A DNA stretch of 12,920 nt from Aquificaceae bacterium (GTDB lineage Bacteria; Aquificota; Aquificia; Aquificales; Aquificaceae). The translations under genes and the position numbers were made by a program. The stretch spans positions 1 to 12,920 of the forward strand of contig WGFS01000011.1 of assembly GCA_015492115.1 (NCBI GenBank). The letters are read 5' to 3'. Positions 6,899-12,197 of this stretch are shown here, one piece after another (position 1 is the first letter of the stretch; each line of letters opens with the position of its first letter). The notes under the pieces are model-generated. The model searched no databases, was not told the DNA's origin, and saw only the letters and a list, made by a program, of their open reading frames with translations.

Positions 6899-7984
6899 TC
6901 ATACCATTTGTTCTTTGTGCTTCTCTATTCTCCAGAGATTTCTCTTCTCCGAGGGTGAGACGAGGCTTATAGCGGTGCCTTCCCTTCCGAGCCTTCCCGT
7001 TCGTCCTATCCTGTGGGTGTAGACCCTTGGATCCTCGGGGAGGTGGAAGTTTATTATCAGGGACACGCCTTCAATATCCAGACCCCTTGAGGCAACGTCC
7101 GTGGCTATCAGAACCTTTACCCTACCCGTTCTGAAGAGCTTCATCACCGTCTCCCTTCTCTTCTGGGTAAGGTCCCCGTGCAGGGCTTCAACGTTGTAAC
7201 CCTTCCTCTTGAGCTGGTAGGCGAGTTCCTTTGCGTTTCTCTTCATCTTCACAAAGACAATTATCTTCTCATCCCGGTTCTCCTCAAGGATCCTTTCAAG
7301 CTCCTGGGTTTTGTGGATCTCAGAACGGGTTCTCACGACTATCTCGTTTATCCTCGGCTTTAGCTCCTCTGATTCCACGCTCACGTGTTCAAAATCGGGC
7401 TTCATGAATTTCTTAGCTATCTCTTTTATCTCCCTGGGGACTGTCGCAGATACAAAGAAGGTCTGCCTTTCCTTCGGCATCCTGGAAACTATCCACTCAA
7501 TGTCCTCCCTGAAGCCCATGTCAAGCATTATGTCAACCTCATCAAGAACGAGGTACCTGAAGGTATTGAGCTTCAGTGCTTCCCTCTCTATGAGGTCCTT
7601 GATCCTCCCGGGAGTCCCCACTACCACATCGGGGATCCTCTTTTCAAGGAGAGAGAGATCTCTGCCAACGGAAGTCCCACCGTAAAAGGAGAATACGCTT
7701 ACCTTTGAGTACCTTGCGAGGTCTCTCAGGTGATCCCTTATCTGAATGGCGAGCTCCCTGGTTGGAGCTAATATGAGAGCCCTTTCTCCCTTCTGGAGCC
7801 TTTCAATTATCGGTATCCCAAAGGCTCCCGTTTTTCCCGTCCCTGTCCTTGCCTGGATCAGAATGTCCTTCCCCTCAAGAGCGACGGGAATCGCTGACTC
7901 CTGAATGGGTGTTGGTCTGGTGAACTCAATTTCCTCAAGGGCATTCTGAATCCTGCCACTGAGCTGGTTGAATGTGAACTGCAT
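6899..7984 (-). CDS. DEAD-box RNA helicase, short core-only form with DEVD motif II
   Basis: This is an ATP-dependent RNA helicase that unwinds short RNA duplexes, used in ribosome assembly or mRNA turnover. All motifs are in order: Q-motif FTRPTPIQ (21-28), Walker A ARTGTGKT (45-52), PTREL (74-78), GG (102-103), TPGR (124-127), motif II DEVD (148-151) in place of DEAD, SAT (179-181), LHGDLTQ (268-274), ATDVASRGLDI (294-304) and HRIGRTGR (324-331). At 361 residues it ends just after the core, so it lacks the C-terminal RNA-binding domain of DeaD/DbpA types and is closest to minimal RhlE-like helicases. A strong AAGGAGG ribosome site lies 5-6 bases upstream of the ATG at 7984. The family is certain; the exact orthologue name is not. 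Confidence 0.93.
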   Translation of the reverse strand: MQFTFNQLSGRIQNALEEIEFTRPTPIQESAIPVALEGKDILIQARTGTGKTGAFGIPIIERLQKGERALILAPTRELAIQIRDHLRDLARYSKVSVFSFYGGTSVGRDLSLLEKRIPDVVVGTPGRIKDLIEREALKLNTFRYLVLDEVDIMLDMGFREDIEWIVSRMPKERQTFFVSATVPREIKEIAKKFMKPDFEHVSVESEELKPRINEIVVRTRSEIHKTQELERILEENRDEKIIVFVKMKRNAKELAYQLKRKGYNVEALHGDLTQKRRETVMKLFRTGRVKVLIATDVASRGLDIEGVSLIINFHLPEDPRVYTHRIGRTGRLGREGTAISLVSPSEKRNLWRIEKHKEQMV

Positions 7985-8015
7985 GTGTTCCTCCTTAATC
8001 TTTATGGTGTTCTTG

Positions 8016-8043
8016 AATTTAATTGCTTTTTTATCTTTTGCAA
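8016..8043 (-). promoter_or_regulatory. Candidate promoter of the helicase gene
   Basis: On the minus strand TTGCAA (8043-8038) and TAAATT (8021-8016) are separated by 16 bases and lie upstream of the AAGGAGG ribosome site of the helicase. The region is AT-rich against a G+C-richer background. The match to sigma-70 consensus is moderate. Confidence 0.35.
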
Positions 8044-8051
8044 GTTAGATT
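8023..8051 (+). promoter_or_regulatory. Candidate promoter of the DUF996 gene
   Basis: On the plus strand TTGCTT (8023-8028) and TAGATT (8046-8051) are 17 bases apart, just upstream of the DUF996 ribosome site. It overlaps the candidate minus-strand promoter, so the two divergent genes would share this short AT-rich region. Both hexamers are imperfect. Confidence 0.3.
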
Positions 8052-8081
8052 TGAAGTAATCTGAATTTAAGGAGGTGAGGG

Positions 8082-8630
8082 ATGAGTAAGCAGACGAAGC
8101 AGCTCGGAAGCTGGGGGCTGGTTGTTGCCCTGGTGGGTTCTATCCTTGGCGCTGTGATACCCTTTGTAGGGATACTCGCCCTCGTGGGCTGGATAATGGC
8201 GGTTATAGCCTACTTCAAGGCTTCCGATGAGCTGGGGGAGCCTGAGATAAAGGGCAACGTGATAAAGGCAATTATCGCGGGGGTGATCGCACTCGTAGTT
8301 TTCATATTAGGTGGTGGAACCATGGTTGTTGGTATGGTGTCCCAGATGAGAGAGGGAGGTGGCATGCACTTCGGTGGAATGGGCTTTCTCGTTATGGTTG
8401 TAGCCTGGCTGATAGGTCTAACCGCATCCTGGTTCTGGTACAGGGCTAACTCTTACATGACCGATAAGACGGGAGTCGGTCTCTTCAAAACAGGCGGGCT
8501 ACTCATGTTTGTGGGTGCTGTTCTGGCGATAATAATGATAGGTGGTCTCGTTTCACTCGTCGGTGAGATACTCCTGATAATCGCCTGGTTCAGCGTCCAG
8601 GAGCAGGTGAGGGAGGCTCAGACAGCTTAG
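8082..8630 (+). CDS. DUF996 family multi-pass membrane protein
   Basis: This is a 182-residue integral membrane protein of unknown function. Hydrophobic segments lie at about residues 11-27, 29-45, 63-87, 100-120 and 138-170 (the last long enough for two passes), giving five or six membrane spans. The glycine-rich spans, the FKASDELGEPEIKGN loop after the second span and the soluble C-terminal VQEQVREAQTA tail resemble DUF996, a family I know mainly from archaea and some thermophilic bacteria. The ATG at 8082 follows an unusually strong ribosome site, AAGGAGGTGA, with good spacing, which suggests high expression. It is a single-gene unit whose TAG stop overlaps the mqnE TAA stop on the opposite strand by two shared bases. 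No catalytic motif is visible, and a small-molecule transport role would be guesswork. Confidence 0.75.
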   Translation: MSKQTKQLGSWGLVVALVGSILGAVIPFVGILALVGWIMAVIAYFKASDELGEPEIKGNVIKAIIAGVIALVVFILGGGTMVVGMVSQMREGGGMHFGGMGFLVMVVAWLIGLTASWFWYRANSYMTDKTGVGLFKTGGLLMFVGAVLAIIMIGGLVSLVGEILLIIAWFSVQEQVREAQTA

Positions 8631-9742
8631 TTGTAAACCCTGACAACGCGGTAGAAGGTGTCCCTCTCCACGGGCACCTTCCCTGCCTTCTTTATGAGTT
8701 TTACAAGTTTTTCAACGGAGTGCCCGTAGGCTGATTTCGTTCCCGCAGAGTGAACTATCTTCTCTTCTTCAATAGTCCCATCAAGGTCATCCGCACCGAA
8801 GTTCAGGGCTATCTGGGCTACCTTCTCTCCGAGGGTTACCCAGTAAGCCTTTATGTGGTCAAAGTTGTCCAGAAATATCCTTGAGATGGCTATAGTCTTG
8901 AGGTCGTCAACGGAAGAGGTTCTTCTCCCCCCGAGTCGTGTTCCCTGGGGCCAGTAAGCTAAGGGTATGAACACCTGAAAGCCTCCCGTCTCATCCTGTA
9001 TCTCCCTCAGCTTGGACAGGTGCTCTACCCTCTCCTCATAGGTCTCAACGTGTCCATAGAGCATGGTCGCGTTTGTTGGTATGCCAAGCCTGTGGGCTGT
9101 CCTGTGAACTTCCAGATACTCCTCGGCGTTTGCCTTGTTGGGTGCTATTATCTTCCTCGCCCTCTCGGAGAATATCTCCGCTCCTCCTCCGGGGAGTGCC
9201 TCAAGCCCTGCCTCCTTCAGTTCTTTAAGAACCTCTTCGTAACTCTTCTTGGATATCTTCGCCATGTGATGTATCTCTATTGCAGTCCACGCCTTCACCA
9301 CCACCTCGGGGAAGTTCTCCTTTATTTTCCTCACGATCTCCACGTACCTCTCGTATCCCCAGTGGGCTGGTATGCCACCTACCATGTGTACCTCTCTCCC
9401 ACCGGCTCTGTAGGTCTCCTCAACCTTTTTCAGTATGTCTTCAAGGCTCATCTCGTAAGCCCTCGGATCAGACCTCTTCACACCGAAGGCGCAGAAATCA
9501 CACTGATAGACGCATACGTTGGTCGGGTTTATCTGTCTGTTCACTATGAAGTAGGCATTCATCCCGTTCTTCCTGCGGTTTATGAGCTCCGCCAGATGTC
9601 CTATCGCTGGTAGTTCTCCGCTCCTGAATAGGTAGAGGGCTTCCTCCTCTTCTATCCTTTCACCCTCAACAATCTTCTCCGCTATCCTCAGAAGTTCACC
9701 GTCGGAGACGGTCTTTAAAAGGTCATCTATAAGAAGCTCCAT
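8627..9742 (-). CDS. mqnE: Aminodeoxyfutalosine synthase, radical SAM (MqnE)
   Basis: MqnE joins SAM-derived 5'-deoxyadenosyl radical to 3-[(1-carboxyvinyl)oxy]benzoate, giving aminodeoxyfutalosine, an early step of the futalosine route to menaquinone. The 371-residue protein carries the radical-SAM cluster motif C77-x3-C81-x2-C84 in NPTNVCVYQCDFCAFG. MqnE-type signatures follow: HMVGGIP, KAWTAIEIHH, LPGGGAEIF, TNATMLYGHVET, QDETGGFQVFIPLA, HIKAYWVTLG and FGADDLDGT. These, and the GGGAEIF/HVET pairing, favour MqnE over its paralogue MqnC, although the two are related. The ATG at 9742 is preceded by AGGAGGG at ideal spacing. The gene stands alone here, with no other menaquinone genes adjacent. 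Its stop overlaps that of the convergent DUF996 gene. The quinone is needed for the organism's respiratory chain. Confidence 0.92.
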   Translation of the reverse strand: MELLIDDLLKTVSDGELLRIAEKIVEGERIEEEEALYLFRSGELPAIGHLAELINRRKNGMNAYFIVNRQINPTNVCVYQCDFCAFGVKRSDPRAYEMSLEDILKKVEETYRAGGREVHMVGGIPAHWGYERYVEIVRKIKENFPEVVVKAWTAIEIHHMAKISKKSYEEVLKELKEAGLEALPGGGAEIFSERARKIIAPNKANAEEYLEVHRTAHRLGIPTNATMLYGHVETYEERVEHLSKLREIQDETGGFQVFIPLAYWPQGTRLGGRRTSSVDDLKTIAISRIFLDNFDHIKAYWVTLGEKVAQIALNFGADDLDGTIEEEKIVHSAGTKSAYGHSVEKLVKLIKKAGKVPVERDTFYRVVRVYN

Positions 9743-9766
9743 ATTTCCCTCCTGGTTAATGATGAC

Positions 9767-9795
9767 ATTATATTACCGCTTGCGGGAAGTCCGAT
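9767..9795 (-). promoter_or_regulatory. Candidate mqnE promoter with consensus TATAAT
   Basis: On the minus strand a perfect TATAAT (9772-9767) lies about 25 bases upstream of the mqnE ATG, leaving a short leader that contains the AGGAGGG ribosome site. The -35 region (around 9790-9795, ATCGGA or TCGGAC) is poor. A small palindrome CCGCTTGCGG (9776-9785) sits between -10 and -35. Confidence 0.5.
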
Positions 9796-9837
9796 GATTT
9801 AGGGCAGGATCGCGCGTTTAAAAGGTGGGAGGATAGA

Positions 9838-9876
9838 ATGGAAAAGTGTCCTAAATTATTACTATGCAGAGCATAA
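9838..9876 (+). CDS. Possible 12-codon leader ORF overlapping the ADP-ribosylglycohydrolase start
   Basis: The ORF starts at ATG 9838, reads MEKCPKLLLCRA and stops at TAA 9874-9876. It has a good ribosome site, GGGAGG (9827-9832), five bases upstream. The main gene's ATG at 9864 has none and lies inside this ORF in another frame, with 13 bases shared. Ribosomes could reach the main start by reinitiation or coupling. An in-frame TAA at 9852-9854 rules out extending the main gene upstream to use this ribosome site. No homology can be judged at this length, and chance is possible. Confidence 0.4.
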   Translation: MEKCPKLLLCRA

Positions 9877-10850
9877 AGGAGAAATTCAAAGGGGTGATAC
9901 TGGGTTCAGCCCTCGGGGACGCCATAGGCAAGTGTGTTGAAGATGTAGTTGAGGAAGAGGTGTACGAGTTTTACGGTGGCAGGATAGAAGGTTTTGTCTC
10001 TCCCCATCCATCAAGCCCAGCCCACGGACAGCTTCCCGAGGAAACCTCTGACGAGACAACGATAATGATCCTCCTCCTTGAGAGCATAGTTTCAAAGAAA
10101 GAGCTGGACATAAGGGACTTTCTGAACAGACTCGTGCTGTGGTACGAAGACGAAGCTAAACACAGGTACCCAGACCCCTCCCTCCTGACAGCGATAGACC
10201 TTTTATCTCGGGGTATAAATCCCTCAACCCACGGTTTGACCTCCAGCTCGGTGGAGGGGATCCTCAGGAGTGTGGTCGTAGGACTCTACCATTACTACAA
10301 CCCGGAGCTCGCTGTGGAGGGTTCAAAGCTCGTATCCCTCCTCACTCACAGGAGCGACGCTGTCTCGGAGGGTTCAGCGGTTTTAGGCTCGGCTATATCC
10401 TACCTTGTTCTTGAGGAGTTTGACCTGAGAGACTTCAACGAGAGGATACGCTTTATAAACGCCCTGAAGCGTTTCGTTAAGGAGAGAAAGTTTGAGAAGA
10501 CCCTTGACCTTGTCCAGGAGCTACTCTACGAGCAGGCTGACCTGTATATGGCTATAAGGAACATAGGGAACGGTTCCTACGTCTTTGAGGCTCTTCCCCT
10601 CGCTCTCTTTATCTTCCTATCAAACATAGAGAACCCCATGGAGGGGTTCTGGTGGGGAGTGAACTCCTATGGAGACTTCGGGGGTGATACGGACTCCATA
10701 GGCTTCCTCGTAGGGTCCTTCCTGGGAGCCTACTTTGGTGAGTCCATCTTCCCCAGACACCTCCTGGAGGAGCTTGAGGGTTCAGATAGGTATGAAGAAC
10801 TGGCGGAAAAACTGTATGATATTACAGAAAATATGATAATAAGGAGGTAA
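9864..10850 (+). CDS. ADP-ribosylglycohydrolase family protein (ARH/DraG-like)
   Basis: This 328-residue protein belongs to the family that removes ADP-ribose from proteins, nucleic acids or small molecules using a two-magnesium centre. The N-terminus has the typical FKGVILGSALGDAIGK (8-23). The first metal motif reads SDET (62-65) rather than the usual T/S-D-D-T. Other signatures are THRSDAV (161-167), IGNGSYVFEALPLALF (234-249) and the C-terminal metal motif GGDTDSIG (273-280). The start at 9864 gives the family's normal N-terminus but lacks a ribosome site of its own and lies within a possible leader ORF. Its final codons, AGG AGG TAA, double as the hfq ribosome site. No nitrogenase genes are visible, so a DraG role in nitrogen fixation is unsupported. 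The substrate cannot be predicted. Confidence 0.87.
   Translation: MQSIKEKFKGVILGSALGDAIGKCVEDVVEEEVYEFYGGRIEGFVSPHPSSPAHGQLPEETSDETTIMILLLESIVSKKELDIRDFLNRLVLWYEDEAKHRYPDPSLLTAIDLLSRGINPSTHGLTSSSVEGILRSVVVGLYHYYNPELAVEGSKLVSLLTHRSDAVSEGSAVLGSAISYLVLEEFDLRDFNERIRFINALKRFVKERKFEKTLDLVQELLYEQADLYMAIRNIGNGSYVFEALPLALFIFLSNIENPMEGFWWGVNSYGDFGGDTDSIGFLVGSFLGAYFGESIFPRHLLEELEGSDRYEELAEKLYDITENMIIRR
10841..10847 (+). promoter_or_regulatory. hfq ribosome binding site inside the ADP-ribosylglycohydrolase coding end
   Basis: AAGGAGG covers the last sense codons of the upstream gene, directly before its TAA, and lies 8 bases from the hfq ATG. Translation of hfq should therefore be closely linked to termination on the upstream gene. 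Confidence 0.75.
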
Positions 10851-10855
10851 ACATA

Positions 10856-11098
10856 ATGCCTTACAAACTACAGGAGAGCTTTTTGAACACGGCGAGGAAG
10901 AGGAGAGTGAAGGTTTCCATCTATCTTGTCAACGGCGTGAGGCTTCAGGGCAAGGTCAGATCCTTTGATATGTTTACCATACTCTTAGAGGACGGGAGAC
11001 AGCAGACTCTCGTTTACAAGCACGCAATAACGACCATAATACCTCACGAGAGGCTTGAGATAGAGTTTGAAGAGGCGGGAGTGCCGGGACAGGCCTGA
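10856..11098 (+). CDS. hfq: RNA chaperone Hfq
   Basis: Hfq forms a hexameric Sm-like ring that binds U-rich RNA ends on its proximal face and A-rich sequences on its distal face, helping small RNAs pair with mRNAs. The 80-residue protein has the N-terminal helix with Q6 (E. coli Q8), basic rim residues R15-K16-R17, an Sm1 segment VSIYLVNGVRLQGKVRSFDMF (20-40) and the Sm2 signature YKHAITTI (54-61). It lacks the long disordered tail of E. coli Hfq and ends EEAGVPGQA, as I recall for Aquifex aeolicus Hfq. It begins five bases after the ADP-ribosylglycohydrolase stop and is probably the last gene of that unit. A GC-rich hairpin overlaps its stop codon. Confidence 0.98.
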   Translation: MPYKLQESFLNTARKRRVKVSIYLVNGVRLQGKVRSFDMFTILLEDGRQQTLVYKHAITTIIPHERLEIEFEEAGVPGQA

Positions 11099-11111
11099 GT
11101 CCCGGTTCCTT
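11084..11111 (+). terminator. Probable hfq terminator, possibly bidirectional
   Basis: A perfect 7-bp stem CCGGGAC (11084-11090) / GTCCCGG (11099-11105) closes an 8-base loop that contains the hfq TGA stop. It is followed by the short pyrimidine tract TTCCTTC. The convergent ferredoxin gene stops at 11111, so the same stem could also end its transcript, although no U-run is visible on that side. The T-tract is short for an intrinsic terminator. Confidence 0.5.
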
Positions 11112-11443
11112 CAAAACATCCCCGGAGGTTTCCCCTTTGATATTACCAGTCTGTCAACGGGCTTTCCTCCCTTGAGGTGTTCGTTTACTATCTCGTCAAC
11201 ATCTTCAACCTTTACGTTGCCGTACCACACCCCTTCGGGGTAAACGACTATCGTCGGACCCATCATGCAGGGACCCAGACAACCGGTTGGGGTTACCGCG
11301 GTGGTCATGAAGAGCTCGGGATCTGACTGGAGCTTCTCCATAAAAGCCTGATAGACATCCCTTGAACCCTTCTCAGCACAGGAACCCTGCGGGTGCCCCG
11401 GTGGTCTCTGATTTACACATACGAAAACGTGCTTGAACTCCAT
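11111..11443 (-). CDS. Thioredoxin-like [2Fe-2S] ferredoxin (Aquifex Fd4 type)
   Basis: This is a 110-residue soluble electron carrier with a thioredoxin fold, related to the NuoE subunit of complex I and to the clostridial-type [2Fe-2S] ferredoxins. Its physiological partner is not known. Cluster ligands are C9, C22, C55 and C59 (VFVCVNQRPPG, GSCAEKGS, TGCLGPC), the same positions known for Aquifex aeolicus Fd4. The C-terminal ISKGKPPGMF also looks the same. I chose the ATG at 11443 rather than a GTG at 11452. The sequence GGAGGTG (11456-11450) is an ideal ribosome site eight bases before that ATG, the GTG falls inside it, and the cysteine numbering then matches. The gene stands alone with its own promoter-like region and converges on hfq. 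Confidence 0.95.
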   Translation of the reverse strand: MEFKHVFVCVNQRPPGHPQGSCAEKGSRDVYQAFMEKLQSDPELFMTTAVTPTGCLGPCMMGPTIVVYPEGVWYGNVKVEDVDEIVNEHLKGGKPVDRLVISKGKPPGMF

Positions 11444-11470
11444 CCTTTTCACCTCCGGTGTTTTTCCGTA

Positions 11471-11479
11471 ATTTTAACA
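11471..11479 (-). promoter_or_regulatory. Candidate extended -10 promoter of the ferredoxin gene
   Basis: On the minus strand TGTTAAAAT (11479-11471) matches an extended -10 (TGnTAnAAT-like) about 28 bases upstream of the ferredoxin ATG. This leaves a short leader with the GGAGGTG ribosome site. The -35 region is weak. The AT-rich 70-bp gap between the glycosylase stop and this gene supports a separate promoter here. Confidence 0.4.
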
Positions 11480-11513
11480 GCCTTTTAAAGTTTGCTCTTA
11501 TGAGTTTAATCAA

Positions 11514-12197
11514 CTACTTCAGAACCTTCCTGGTCTTTATGTAGAAGATGTACAGGTCAAGTTCAGCCTGGGTTACGCCGAGCTCAGAGCACACCTTATC
11601 CAGCACCTTTTCAGCGTCAAGGTACCTCTTCGGTGTGAGCGTCTTTACCTCCGGGTAGAGACCGTTCTCGGTGAGGAACCTGTACACGTGCCTGTCTATT
11701 ATGGCTATGTCTTCAGCCCCTATGTTCCTGAGGAAGTGAGAGGCTTCCTTGTACCCGAAGCCCTTGATCTTGTATTCAGACTTTGGGTCTGCGAGAAGCT
11801 CTCTCAGTTTCTTGCTGTCCTTTTCCTTATCTATCAGCTCCCTTATCCCTTCCCACCTCTCCCTCATCTCAACTATCCTCTCAGCCCTCTGCTCAGGGAA
11901 CCTGTGTCCGTGACTCCTTATCTCCTCTGCGAGCTCTTCGTAGCTGAGCTCCATGAAGCCCTCGTCTCCGAGCCTTGCCTGTATCCTTATGCCCATGCTT
12001 GCGGAGGAGTTGGCTGTGAGTATGCAGAAGCAGAGCTCCGAAAATATACCTGCGTCATACTCAATTTCAAGGAAAGGTCTGAAGTCGTAGTGGGTCTTTC
12101 CCTCCCTTCCCAGCGTCCTGAACTCGTTTATCCTCTGCTTTACATACCTTTCAACCTCTGGTATCGTCTCCCTTACCTTCTCTACCGCTATCTTCAT
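11514..12197 (-). CDS. ogg: 8-oxoguanine DNA glycosylase / AP lyase, Ogg2 (archaeal-type)
   Basis: This base-excision repair enzyme removes 8-oxoguanine from DNA and nicks the abasic site. The 227-residue protein is a helix-hairpin-helix GPD glycosylase of the Ogg2 group, known from Methanocaldococcus and Thermotoga. The hairpin segment IKGFGYKEASHFLRNIG (144-160) carries the Schiff-base lysine K150, and IIDRH supplies the catalytic D168. The N-terminal ELCFCILTANSSA motif is characteristic. It ends RKVLK, keeping the C-terminal lysine that in Ogg2 enzymes contacts the oxidised base. The ATG at 12197 overlaps the purK stop (ATGA), without its own clear ribosome site, so it is coupled to purK. 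Confidence 0.92.
   Translation of the reverse strand: MKIAVEKVRETIPEVERYVKQRINEFRTLGREGKTHYDFRPFLEIEYDAGIFSELCFCILTANSSASMGIRIQARLGDEGFMELSYEELAEEIRSHGHRFPEQRAERIVEMRERWEGIRELIDKEKDSKKLRELLADPKSEYKIKGFGYKEASHFLRNIGAEDIAIIDRHVYRFLTENGLYPEVKTLTPKRYLDAEKVLDKVCSELGVTQAELDLYIFYIKTRKVLK

Noticed and set aside
7311..7708. Overlapping plus-strand open frames inside the helicase gene
   Set aside because: Both run opposite a helicase with every family motif in place, and two frames being open at once reflects base composition.
9020..9613. 197-codon plus-strand open frame
   Set aside because: It is antisense to the well-supported mqnE gene, has no ribosome site, and its composition (Tyr/Leu/Val/His-rich) is typical of a shadow frame.
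9776..9785. Palindrome CCGCTTGCGG in the mqnE promoter as an operator or terminator
   Set aside because: A 4-bp stem with a 2-base loop is expected by chance. There is no T-run and no second copy nearby.
9864..10850. DraG, the nitrogenase-reductase activating glycohydrolase
   Set aside because: There are no nitrogen-fixation or draT genes in the window, and the metal motif differs from the usual form. Family level is as far as the sequence supports.
11444..11452. Longer ferredoxin starting at GTG 11452 (MKRMEF...)
   Set aside because: The GTG lies within the GGAGGTG ribosome site for the ATG at 11443, and the shorter form restores the known cysteine positions 9, 22, 55 and 59.
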